64,000 nt of DNA from Bacillota bacterium. GTDB lineage: Bacteria; Bacillota; Clostridia; Christensenellales; CAG-138. The DNA lies in NCBI GenBank assembly GCA_023459335.1, contig JAEWUO010000005.1:17132-81131 (forward strand). The letters are read 5' to 3'. Each line of letters starts with the position of its first letter. Positions within the stretch are counted from its first letter, which is position 1. This document shows positions 18,426 through 26,437 of the stretch, in pieces. The notes under the pieces were generated by a model that saw nothing but the letters and a program-made list of their open reading frames with translations, was not told the DNA's origin and did no database searches. A program made the translations under genes and the position numbers.

Positions 18426-19406
18426 TTAAATCGCTGCGCGCGGCGGAACCCCGCGCATTCGGTCGCGGACGCGAAAGATCTGGTCGAAACACCCGAGCAG
18501 GATCAGCGGCGTCTGCGCGAGGCTGAACAGCACGCCGATGCCGATATACGCAAGCGTCCGTCCCGTATTAATATGCTTCGGCGAGCGGGCGATCAGAAAA
18601 TCAACCACGCAAAGGCCCTGCAGCAACAGCGGCATACCGACCAGCGCGTTGACCGTATTGGACATGCTTTCGGAATAAGCCCAGCCCGTCCACTCCAGGA
18701 TCAGCGATCCGATCAGCAGCGCGAAGAGGCCGAATGTCATGCTGCGCGGCAGCGTCCAGTCACGGAACACGCGCATGGGCGAAATCGAAATTTCGGGCTG
18801 CTTTCTGCAGAAGAGCCGGAAAAAAAGCAGGTTGCCAAGCCCGAGGACTCCCGCAAAAATGCAGAGGGCCGAAACGACGAAATTCGGAATCTCTTTGACG
18901 TACGCGTCCATCACGTCCAAAATTGCCTGGCTGTTCTGCACGTTCAGTTCCGGCATCTGCGAAGCCGCCGAACGGTATTGATCGAACAGCGAGCCGATCG
19001 CCGCCTGGGCATCCGCAAATGCGCCCCTGCCGTCAAATATCCCCGGCAGGCAAACCGAAACGTAAAGGCCCACCAGAAAAACGCCGGCGAGCGTCAGCGC
19101 GGTATAGGCATTGCTCACACGGCGCGTTAAAAGCGCATAGAGCAGAATCGAAGCAAGCAGCGCCGCTCCGGAAAGACCGGCCGCCGGTATTAACGTGTAG
19201 GAGGAAAACGCCGTGACCGCGAACGCCACCGCGGGAATCACAATCCAGTAGGGTTTTGTGCGCGCGCCGGCATACGCCCAGAGCGCGGGAGCCACGACAA
19301 GCGCTACGGGAAAAACCGCGGCGATCAGGGCGGACAGAACGGAGAGTAAAAGAACCAGCCAGCCGCTTCTCTTTTCACGGATGGTTTGCTGCTGTATATT
19401 TTCCAT
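18426..19406 (-). CDS. DUF2232 (YybS-like) membrane protein
   Basis: Integral membrane protein of 326 residues with about eight hydrophobic segments and no enzyme motif. Position directly before gdpP-rplI-dnaB and the DUF2232-like sequence identify it as the YybS-type protein of Firmicutes; its role is unknown. The ATG at 19406 has only a weak ribosome-binding site. A loop of about 45 residues between the fourth and fifth helices (RSAASQMPELNVQNSQ) is probably outside the membrane. Confidence 0.85.
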   Translation of the reverse strand: MENIQQQTIREKRSGWLVLLLSVLSALIAAVFPVALVVAPALWAYAGARTKPYWIVIPAVAFAVTAFSSYTLIPAAGLSGAALLASILLYALLTRRVSNAYTALTLAGVFLVGLYVSVCLPGIFDGRGAFADAQAAIGSLFDQYRSAASQMPELNVQNSQAILDVMDAYVKEIPNFVVSALCIFAGVLGLGNLLFFRLFCRKQPEISISPMRVFRDWTLPRSMTFGLFALLIGSLILEWTGWAYSESMSNTVNALVGMPLLLQGLCVVDFLIARSPKHINTGRTLAYIGIGVLFSLAQTPLILLGCFDQIFRVRDRMRGVPPRAAI

Positions 19407-19486
19407 ATCATCATTTTATCTTCCGGCGTACAAATAATCAAGTTCAGCAATGCCCTCGGCACGAATTTCACAGCAGTCTGAGGAGC

Positions 19487-19515
19487 AAAAAAACGGCCGG
19501 AGATTGCGCCCCGGC
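19487..19515 (-). terminator. Terminator after the GH3 gene
   Basis: Stem GCCGG/CCGGC (19496-19500, 19511-19515) with a 10-base loop, followed on the minus strand by CGTTTTTTTGC. Confidence 0.7.
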
Positions 19516-19535
19516 ACGTCGAACGTATTTGCCGC

Positions 19536-20852
19536 TCAGTTCTCCGCCGCGGTCTGCGCGGCGAGTGCGGCTTCGATATCCCATGTGCCGAGGGAAAGTT
19601 TTTTTAAAAGGATTCTCCTGACGCTCTCGTCGATCCGTTCCAGCGTGAGCGTTCCGTCCGACGCGGCCGCGTTCAGCGCGGTCATGATCGCCTGTTGAGA
19701 ATCGCTCACTGCGCCGCACATGACGATATCCCCGCCGGCAAGAACGAAACGCACCGCGGCGTCGCCGACTTCATAACGCGCCGTGAGCCCGCCCATACGA
19801 AAATCGTCGCTGATGACGAGGCCGTCAAACCCCATTGTATTGCGCAGGTAATCCGTGATGATCGCTTTGCTGACGGTGGCGATGTCCGTCTGATCCAGCG
19901 CGGGATAAAGTATGTGCGCGGTCATGATCGCGTCCACACCGGAATCGACCGCGGTTTGGAACGGGACGAGATCGTAGCTCTGCAGCTGTTCGAGAGTTTG
20001 ATTCACCGTCGGAGTTACTTCGTGGGAATCTTCCGTCGTACCGCCGTGCCCGGGAAAATGCTTCGCGCAGGAGAGGCACCCGCCCGCGCGCAATCCTTCG
20101 ATCACCGCGCTGCCGATGGCTGCGGTGATGCTCGCGTCCTCGGAGATGATGCGGGTTTCGAGGTAGGTGTCCATCGGGTTTTCCGACACGTCCAGCACGG
20201 GCGCAAGATCGAGATTGATCCCCGCCTCAACCAGCTTCGCGCCGATCGAGAGAAACTGCTTCATGGCGTAATCCGCGTCCCTGCGCCGTCCGAGCGAACG
20301 CGCGGAGACGGGCTGCGGTTTCCAGCGGAAGCGTACGACGCTGCCGCCCTCCACGTCGATGCTGACCAGCGGCGGAATCCGCGTGCCGACGCGCTGCGCA
20401 ATCTGCTCCGTCAGACTCTTTGCCAGATCGAACCCGCCGTCGCTGTTCGTGCTTTTAATGTTGTTCCCGTAAAGGATCGCGTTGCCCACGGAGTTGTTGC
20501 TCCAGATATCGCGGTATGGGTTCTGAACGTCGGTCGTGCCGGAAAACCCAAACATGACCATCTGTCCCAGTTTTTCCTGGATGCTCATCGTGACCATGTA
20601 CCGCTCCACCCACTGTTCCGCCGTTTCGGGCGCGATTTCCGGCGTTGCGGTCGGCTCCGGCGTGTCGGTGGGCGTTATGGTCGGCGTGACGTCCGGCGTT
20701 ACGGTCGCTTCCGGCGTCATGTCCGGTTCGGCGCGCCAGACGTCGTAATGCAGCGCAGGTATCACTCCAAACAGCACGCCGGCGCCGCCGCCGGCAAGCA
20801 GCGCGAGCACCGCCAGCGCGATGATCAGTTTTTTAAACGCGTTTCCGAACAA
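19536..20852 (-). CDS. GH3 beta-N-acetylhexosaminidase, NagZ-like, membrane-anchored
   Basis: Glycosidase of 438 residues that removes N-acetylglucosamine from peptidoglycan fragments. A signal-anchor helix (about 9-30) is followed by a Thr/Pro-rich linker (about 45-75, repeated TPE/TPT) and the GH3 barrel. The NagZ signature KHFPGHGGTTEDSH is at 264-277, with the Asp/His acid-base pair, and the nucleophile lies in LVISDDFRM near 349. I chose TTG at 20852, preceded by GGAGAAAG, because it puts the lysine-rich N-terminus just before the helix; a TTG at 20927 is also possible. The protein probably faces the outside. Confidence 0.88.
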   Translation of the reverse strand: MFGNAFKKLIIALAVLALLAGGGAGVLFGVIPALHYDVWRAEPDMTPEATVTPDVTPTITPTDTPEPTATPEIAPETAEQWVERYMVTMSIQEKLGQMVMFGFSGTTDVQNPYRDIWSNNSVGNAILYGNNIKSTNSDGGFDLAKSLTEQIAQRVGTRIPPLVSIDVEGGSVVRFRWKPQPVSARSLGRRRDADYAMKQFLSIGAKLVEAGINLDLAPVLDVSENPMDTYLETRIISEDASITAAIGSAVIEGLRAGGCLSCAKHFPGHGGTTEDSHEVTPTVNQTLEQLQSYDLVPFQTAVDSGVDAIMTAHILYPALDQTDIATVSKAIITDYLRNTMGFDGLVISDDFRMGGLTARYEVGDAAVRFVLAGGDIVMCGAVSDSQQAIMTALNAAASDGTLTLERIDESVRRILLKKLSLGTWDIEAALAAQTAAEN

Positions 20853-21004
20853 AGTCTTTCTCCGTTTCAGCCGTCGTGATCCCGGGGCGCGGAATAACAC
20901 GGATCGGATACAGATTGCACCGCGCAAACTGCGCGATTTTCCATATTATACCCTGTCAAACCAAAAAAAGTAAACCGCGCGTTCCCGCGCCGGGAGAAAC
21001 CGCC

Positions 21005-21034
21005 TTGCATCCCGCGCCGCCGCCGTACTACAAT
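21005..21034 (+). promoter_or_regulatory. Promoter of the oligopeptidase gene
   Basis: TTGCAT (21005-21010), 18 bases, TACAAT (21029-21034), 56 bases before the ATG. Confidence 0.55.
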
Positions 21035-21089
21035 AGCGGTAGATCCATCCGCCCCGTCGGTTGGAAATATCTTTTTTCGGGAGCATCAC

Positions 21090-22775
21090 ATGGAATTGTT
21101 TTCACAGATAACCTACCGGCGGCCCGACATGGACGCGCTGAAAAAGAAACTCAATAAACTGCTCGACGCGCTGAAGAAAGCCGGATCCTACGAGGAGGCG
21201 CGCGCGGCATATCTCTCTTCGCTGGAAGAAACCGGGCACGTGGAGACGGATTACGTCGTCGCAAGTATCCGCAACACGCTTGACACGACGGACAAGTTTT
21301 ACGACGGGGAAATGCGGTTTTTCAATCGCGCCGTCGCGATGCTGATGCCCGTGAGCAAGGCGTTTACCGAAGCGCTGCTCCGTTCACCTTACCGCGCGCA
21401 GTTTGAAACCGAATTTGGCAAACAGCTTTTCACACTCGCGGAGATCGATCAGAAAACGCAGAGCAATAAGATCATCACGGATCTGATTCTCCAGGGCAAC
21501 GTAGAAAACACCTACAAAAAGACGGCCGCCGCCTGCAAGACAACCTTCCGCGGCAAGGAAGTCAATTTTTACGGACTGCTCAAGCACATGGAAAGCCCCG
21601 ACCGCGAAGAACGGCGGGAAGCGTATCTCGCCTGGGCGAAGCTCTACGAGGGTGTATCCGAAAAGCTCGACAAGCAATATGACAAGCTGATCAAAATCCG
21701 CGTCTGCATGGCGAAAAAACTGGGACTGCCGGACTATACCGCGCTGGGATATCTGAATATGCACCGCGCGGACTATGGCCCGGAGGAGGTCGCGCGCTTT
21801 CGAGAGCAGGTGCGGACCGTCATCGTGCCCGCGGTGGCGAAACTGCGAAAAGCGCAGGCGGAGCGCCTCGGCGTGGACAAGCTGAAATACTACGACGAGA
21901 CCTGTGTGTTTCCGGACGGCAACGCCGATCCCGTCGGCGGGGAAAAAGAACTCGTTCCCGCGGCGCAGCGCATGTACCGCGAAATATCGCCCGAAACCGG
22001 TGAATTCTTCGACTTTCTTTCCGAACACGGGCTGTTTGATCTCGAGACGCGTCCCGGCAAACATATCGGCGGGTACTGCACGTATCTTTGGGATTACAAG
22101 GCGCCGTTCATCTTCTCCAACTTCAACGGCACCGCGGCGGACGTCAACGTGCTCACCCACGAGGCGGGGCATGCGTTCGCCGGCTACACCGCCATGCGCA
22201 GCCAGCCGTTGATGGGCTATCTGAGCTCCACAAGCGAAGTGAACGAGATCCACTCCATGACCATGGAACACTTCGCCTATCCGTATCTGAAGGATTTCTT
22301 CGGCGCGGACCGTGTGGACAAGGCGAAATACGCGCACCTCTCCGGCGCTCTCTCTACCATTCCATACCTCGTGAGCGTGGACGAGTTTCAGCACCGCGTA
22401 TACGAAAAACCTTCGATGAGCGCCAAGGAGCGCCGCGCGGTCTGGCACGAGATTGAACAAAAGTATCTGCCCTGGCGGGATTACGACGGCGTACCGTTCT
22501 TGGAAGAAGGCGGGTTCTGGATGCAGAAACAGCACATCTTCCTCTACCCGTTCTATTATGTGGACTATGCCCTCGCGCAGGTCTGCGCGTTCCAGTTCTA
22601 CGGGCGGATGAAGGCGGACCGTAAAACCGCCTGGGGTTCTTACCTCGCCCTCTGCCGCGCGGGCGGCAGCAAGGGATATTTCGAACTGCTGCAGCTCGCG
22701 GGCCTCGATATTCCCTTTGCCGAAGGCAGCGTGGAAAAAGCCGTGCGTCATGTCATTGAGGAACTTGGCGTCTGA
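21090..22775 (+). CDS. M3-family oligoendopeptidase
   Basis: Cytoplasmic zinc metallopeptidase of 561 residues (PepF/thimet oligopeptidase family) that degrades short peptides. The zinc motif HEAGH is at 357-361, with the third ligand in STSEVNEIHSM near 385. The family C-terminal pattern FYYVDYALAQVCAFQFY follows near 500. The length fits the compact clostridial M3 group. ATG at 21090 follows CGGGAG. It is a single-gene unit with its own promoter and terminator. Confidence 0.93.
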   Translation: MELFSQITYRRPDMDALKKKLNKLLDALKKAGSYEEARAAYLSSLEETGHVETDYVVASIRNTLDTTDKFYDGEMRFFNRAVAMLMPVSKAFTEALLRSPYRAQFETEFGKQLFTLAEIDQKTQSNKIITDLILQGNVENTYKKTAAACKTTFRGKEVNFYGLLKHMESPDREERREAYLAWAKLYEGVSEKLDKQYDKLIKIRVCMAKKLGLPDYTALGYLNMHRADYGPEEVARFREQVRTVIVPAVAKLRKAQAERLGVDKLKYYDETCVFPDGNADPVGGEKELVPAAQRMYREISPETGEFFDFLSEHGLFDLETRPGKHIGGYCTYLWDYKAPFIFSNFNGTAADVNVLTHEAGHAFAGYTAMRSQPLMGYLSSTSEVNEIHSMTMEHFAYPYLKDFFGADRVDKAKYAHLSGALSTIPYLVSVDEFQHRVYEKPSMSAKERRAVWHEIEQKYLPWRDYDGVPFLEEGGFWMQKQHIFLYPFYYVDYALAQVCAFQFYGRMKADRKTAWGSYLALCRAGGSKGYFELLQLAGLDIPFAEGSVEKAVRHVIEELGV

Positions 22776-22796
22776 TTTCCGCCCTGTTCCGTCAGC

Positions 22797-22829
22797 AACC
22801 GCCTTCCGAATAAAGAAGGCGGTTTTTTT
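22797..22829 (+). terminator. Terminator after the oligopeptidase
   Basis: Stem CCGCCTTC/GAAGGCGG (22799-22806, 22815-22822), 8-base loop, then seven T residues. Confidence 0.9.
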
Positions 22830-22911
22830 CGCAGTCGATCAAACCGGGTGATATTCCTTCATCCGGTTTTGGAATTCATATGTAAACAAGTTGTGAGTTT
22901 TGCCGTTTTCG

Positions 22912-22941
22912 TTGAATCCGCAGGGTCTGATATGGTATCAT
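22912..22941 (+). promoter_or_regulatory. Candidate promoter of the LCP gene
   Basis: TTGAAT (22912-22917), 18 bases, TATCAT (22936-22941). Confidence 0.45.
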
Positions 22942-22986
22942 AATTGCGTTTTACAAACGCTGTTTATCCTAATATATGAGGTATTT

Positions 22987-24117
22987 ATGTCGAAAATTAT
23001 GAAAATCGTATTGATCGTCATGTTGATCGTCGTGCTGGCGGTCGTCGGTGTCGGTCTGTACGTACTCTCCAGTATGCGCGCGGACGCGGTGGAAACCGTC
23101 GCAAAGCCGACCGAAGTGCTTGAAGAAACCGAGGAACCAAGTGTAATCACCGTGATATCGGAGGATCCGACGCCTTCTCCTACGCCGATGCCCATCTACG
23201 AAGAGGAAACCAAAGAAGATAACATCGTCAATATTCTGCTCGTCGGCACGGACTCGCGCAGCGAAAGCGAAACGGAATCCGCCGAAGGACGTTCCGACTC
23301 CATGATCCTTGCTTCCCTGAACAAGGAAAAGGGCACAATGACGCTCGTCTCATTCATGCGCGACGCCCGCGTGCACCGGATCGGTTCCAGCGGCAGGTTC
23401 ACGTTCTATAACAAGCTCAACGGCGCATACCGCGGCGGATACGGCGGCGGCGGTCCGGGCGAGCTGATCAATACGATTAACGGAAATTTCGGTCTTGATA
23501 TTCAGGAATACATCGTTGTCGGGTTCGACGGATTCGCTGCGCTGATCGACAAAATCGGGGGCCTGGACGTGGAGCTCGATCAGGCGGAGATCAACTTCAT
23601 CAACGACCGCATTACTGGCAATCACGTGTTGGAGCCGGACATCGTAAAGAATGCCAGTACGGTCAAGGCGGAGCCCGGCGTCGTGCATCTCGACGGAGCA
23701 CAGTGCCTTATCTATGCGCGCAACCGTCATACCGGTGTGGACGGCGGGGAAGGCAATGATTTCGACCGCGTCAACCGCCAGCAGGAGATCATCAAGCTTG
23801 TGTTTGAAAAGGTGAGGAAGGAGATGAACGAGCAGAGTGTGCTCGCGCTCATCAGCTTCGCTTCCAATTACATCTCCACCAATATGAAGGTGGAGACCAT
23901 GACCGCGCTGGCAAAGACGCTGCTGACAGCCGACATTTCGTTCAGCAGCGACGTGAGCGTGCCCGCGGCAGGAAGCTACAAATACTATGTGGACGAAAAG
24001 AGCGGAGAAAAAACCGACCAGCTCGAGTTCAATATCAAAAAAACCGCCACCGCTCTGCAGGAGCTGCTCTATGGCGCCGCGCTGACGCCGACGCCCAAAC
24101 CCACACCCGAGGGCTGA
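22987..24117 (+). CDS. LytR-CpsA-Psr (LCP) family glycopolymer transferase
   Basis: Membrane-anchored enzyme of 376 residues that attaches wall glycopolymers to peptidoglycan, with the catalytic domain outside. A signal-anchor helix (about 5-28) is followed by a Glu/Pro/Thr linker and the LCP domain (about 75-300), with NILLVGTDSR, GRSDSMILASLN, SFMRDARV and the arginine cluster RNRHTG / DFDRVNRQQ. The usual SIPRDT reads SFMRDAR here. ATG at 22987 follows a GAGGT; an upstream frame from 22900 lacks one. A long Pro/Thr tail (TPTPKPTPEG) ends the protein. Monocistronic. Confidence 0.93.
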   Translation: MSKIMKIVLIVMLIVVLAVVGVGLYVLSSMRADAVETVAKPTEVLEETEEPSVITVISEDPTPSPTPMPIYEEETKEDNIVNILLVGTDSRSESETESAEGRSDSMILASLNKEKGTMTLVSFMRDARVHRIGSSGRFTFYNKLNGAYRGGYGGGGPGELINTINGNFGLDIQEYIVVGFDGFAALIDKIGGLDVELDQAEINFINDRITGNHVLEPDIVKNASTVKAEPGVVHLDGAQCLIYARNRHTGVDGGEGNDFDRVNRQQEIIKLVFEKVRKEMNEQSVLALISFASNYISTNMKVETMTALAKTLLTADISFSSDVSVPAAGSYKYYVDEKSGEKTDQLEFNIKKTATALQELLYGAALTPTPKPTPEG

Positions 24118-24138
24118 TTTACATCCAATCGCTTTTAT

Positions 24139-24165
24139 TCCACCCGCACAGCGGGTGGTTTTTTT
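24139..24165 (+). terminator. Terminator after the LCP gene
   Basis: Stem CCACCCGC/GCGGGTGG (24140-24147, 24151-24158) followed by seven or more T residues. Confidence 0.9.
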
Positions 24166-24280
24166 ATCGCTTTCGCCATAGACTGAAATCCATATGCGCA
24201 GAACCGCCGCAGGTTCTCCCTGCGGCGATTTTTTTGCGCATCCTCTGCGGAAACACTACTTTATCACGGATTCGTCATGT

Positions 24281-24286
24281 TATACT
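24281..24286 (+). promoter_or_regulatory. -10 element of a leaderless lipoprotein transcript
   Basis: TATACT, preceded by TGT (extended -10), exactly six bases before ATG 24293. There is no ribosome-binding site. Confidence 0.6.
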
Positions 24287-24292
24287 GCTGAT

Positions 24293-25210
24293 ATGAACCG
24301 TCGCGCCGTCTCTGTCATTTTGGGTTTGTTTTGCGCGTTCTGCCTCGCGCTGAGCGCCTGCTCGCCGTTTGCCTCCCCGCCTGTGCAAACGCCTTTTTTA
24401 ACGCCCGAAGCACCGGCTACCCCCTCTCCCGCGCCAACGCCCGAACCCGTGATCGCGGTTTTCGGCGCGCAGGATTCCTCCTCTTTTCAGGAGGGCGTGT
24501 CATCCGCGTCAAAAGCCGGCGCGTACGCCGTAGAGTTCGTCTCCGGCGGGCCGGACGCGCTGTCATCCTACCATCCGGACGGCGCGGCAGCGGCGATCGT
24601 ATTCTGGGCGGATGAAACCGCCGTCCTGCCGGAAGCGAATCTTCCTGTTTATGTTTTCGCCGCAAGCGGGCAGATTGTTCCCGACGGGCTTTCGCACCTT
24701 TCCTACGCTCCCGCCGGCGCGGCAGGCCTCGCGCTGGATTGCGCCGTCGCCTACCCGCCGCATCTTTCTCCCGTCCGCATGATCGGGCTTTTCTCCGGTC
24801 AGGACAGCGCCGCGTACGCGCTCTGGAAAACGGAGAGCGAAAACGGCGCCATCTTTGCCAAGCGGGAGTTCTTTGCGCAGGAAAGCGAAGAAACGCTCTC
24901 CGTCTGGCTGACGGATGTATTCTCACGCTATTTCCCCGGCATGCTGGACGCCGTGTTCGCCGAAAACGGCGAACTCGCCGTCGCCGCGGCGGAGAAAATC
25001 GCAAGCCTGGGGCGGAGCGATATCGAAGTGTTCTCCGCCGGAACGGACGCGGACGCGGGCCGGGCGCTCTCGCCGATTCTCGTCTGCGCGGTGGGCGCAA
25101 ATCATAAGATCGCTGGCGAACGCTGCTATGAGGAAGCCGCTAAACTGCTTTCCGGCGGCGCCGCAGAAACCGGCGTGCTGCTGCCGGAAGCGCTCTGGTA
25201 CCAGCCCTGA
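24293..25210 (+). CDS. Lipoprotein resembling periplasmic-binding proteins
   Basis: Secreted protein of 305 residues. The signal peptide ends in the lipobox LSAC (Cys near 22), so it should be anchored to the membrane by lipid. A Pro/Thr linker (about 25-48) is followed by an alpha/beta domain that has the general pattern of a type-1 periplasmic-binding fold (VIAVFGAQDSSSFQEGV, IGLFSGQDSAAYA). No ligand motif is recognised and no transporter genes are beside it. A leaderless transcript is likely because the -10 is six bases from ATG. Confidence 0.7.
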   Translation: MNRRAVSVILGLFCAFCLALSACSPFASPPVQTPFLTPEAPATPSPAPTPEPVIAVFGAQDSSSFQEGVSSASKAGAYAVEFVSGGPDALSSYHPDGAAAAIVFWADETAVLPEANLPVYVFAASGQIVPDGLSHLSYAPAGAAGLALDCAVAYPPHLSPVRMIGLFSGQDSAAYALWKTESENGAIFAKREFFAQESEETLSVWLTDVFSRYFPGMLDAVFAENGELAVAAAEKIASLGRSDIEVFSAGTDADAGRALSPILVCAVGANHKIAGERCYEEAAKLLSGGAAETGVLLPEALWYQP

Positions 25211-25237
25211 TCAGCCCCTTATAACCGAAGAATAAAA

Positions 25238-25266
25238 AGTCGCGCGGATTGATTCCCGCGCGATTT
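25238..25266. terminator. Bidirectional terminator between lipoprotein and L,D-transpeptidase
   Basis: Stem TCGCGCGG/CCGCGCGA (25240-25247, 25256-25263); on the minus strand the tail is CTTTTTATT, on the plus strand it is weaker. Confidence 0.75.
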
Positions 25267-25284
25267 GATTTTCATCGTATTGAT

Positions 25285-26340
25285 TCAGTCTTGTATGACT
25301 CCCCAGCCCTTCGTGAGTTTTTCCGGGCGCAGATAACCCGTGATGTTTTGATAAACGATCTTCGTCCAGCCGTCTTCCGTAGTCTCAAGGACCCGAACGG
25401 ACACGCGGGCGGGTACTTTGCAGATCTGTTCCGATTCCGTATCCGGCTCGCGATAGATCCATTCGGTTGTTTTCAGAATATCCGCATCTGCTATTGTATC
25501 CGCCGCGTCCTGCTGATAGGAGAGATACCCGCGCAGGACATAGCCTTCCTTCTTGCCGAAGCGCACCTTCACCCAGGCTTCGCTGTCGATTAGAACCTCC
25601 AGCTCATCTCCGACCGCCAGGCGCGCGACGGAGTCGAACGAACTGCCGCTGCCCTTCCTCAGCCGCGCCCCCTCGACGGTGACCCATGTGCGCATGTTCG
25701 GCAGTTCTTCTGTTTCATCGGTGATCGTTTTCTGAAACGCGTTATACTCCGCGAACGACAGCTTGCACTTCAGCGCGCGGCGCAGATCGCTGTTGCTGGG
25801 TTCGTTCGCGCTGATTTCGACGACCGTACCCGGGCATGCGTAATAATAGAGCCACTTCGCGTCCTCCACATAAAGCCGCACGCACCCGTGGGACACCTTC
25901 TGCCCCATATCGTAGTAGGGCTGGCGCTGCAGAGCGTCCACGGAACGTCTTGTGTAGAGTAGCGAGTGAAAATAGATGCTTCCTACGATCTGCACCCAAT
26001 AGCGCGCGTATTCGCCGCTGAAATTTGCGAATTTTCCAAAACGCTCCCGGCCGCCGATCTTCCAGATTCCGCGCGGCGTCGGCGTCGCCTCGTCTTCGGG
26101 GTCCGCCTCGTCCACATCCGTGCGCCCGCTCGCGCAGAGAAAGCGGCGGACCACCCTGGTGTATTCGCCAGTTTCGTCTTTTTCAAATACCGTGACGATC
26201 TGATTGCGAAGATCGAGCAGGATGTAGTATTTCTCCGGGTCTTCGTTTTTCAGCTCGTCGCGCGCATACGCCCGTCCAGGTACGGAAAGGATCGTGAGAA
26301 AGGCAGCCGCGGCGCAGAGCGCCGCCAGTATCCGTTTCAC
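25285..26340 (-). CDS. L,D-transpeptidase (YkuD) with two SH3-like domains
   Basis: Exported enzyme of 351 residues that can form 3-3 peptidoglycan cross-links or attach proteins. The signal peptide (about 1-26) ends in RAYA. The YkuD domain (about 36-170) has the catalytic motif HSLLYT (H125) and SHGCVRL at 150-156 with Cys153. Two bacterial SH3-type domains follow (about 225-290 and 290-351), which usually bind cell wall. I chose GTG at 26340 because it starts the signal peptide directly (VKRILAALCAAAA) and AAAGGG lies upstream; an upstream frame to 26436 would place 32 unusual residues before it. It lies 97 bases downstream of the NlpC/P60 gene. Confidence 0.9.
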   Translation of the reverse strand: MKRILAALCAAAAFLTILSVPGRAYARDELKNEDPEKYYILLDLRNQIVTVFEKDETGEYTRVVRRFLCASGRTDVDEADPEDEATPTPRGIWKIGGRERFGKFANFSGEYARYWVQIVGSIYFHSLLYTRRSVDALQRQPYYDMGQKVSHGCVRLYVEDAKWLYYYACPGTVVEISANEPSNSDLRRALKCKLSFAEYNAFQKTITDETEELPNMRTWVTVEGARLRKGSGSSFDSVARLAVGDELEVLIDSEAWVKVRFGKKEGYVLRGYLSYQQDAADTIADADILKTTEWIYREPDTESEQICKVPARVSVRVLETTEDGWTKIVYQNITGYLRPEKLTKGWGVIQD

Positions 26341-26437
26341 ATGCTCAATTTTCCCTTTACAGGGGAGAAAAGCAGATACGCGGGAAAGGCTCTCCGCCCT
26401 TCCCGCGTATATTCCGTTTTCTTTTTCGCGCCGCACG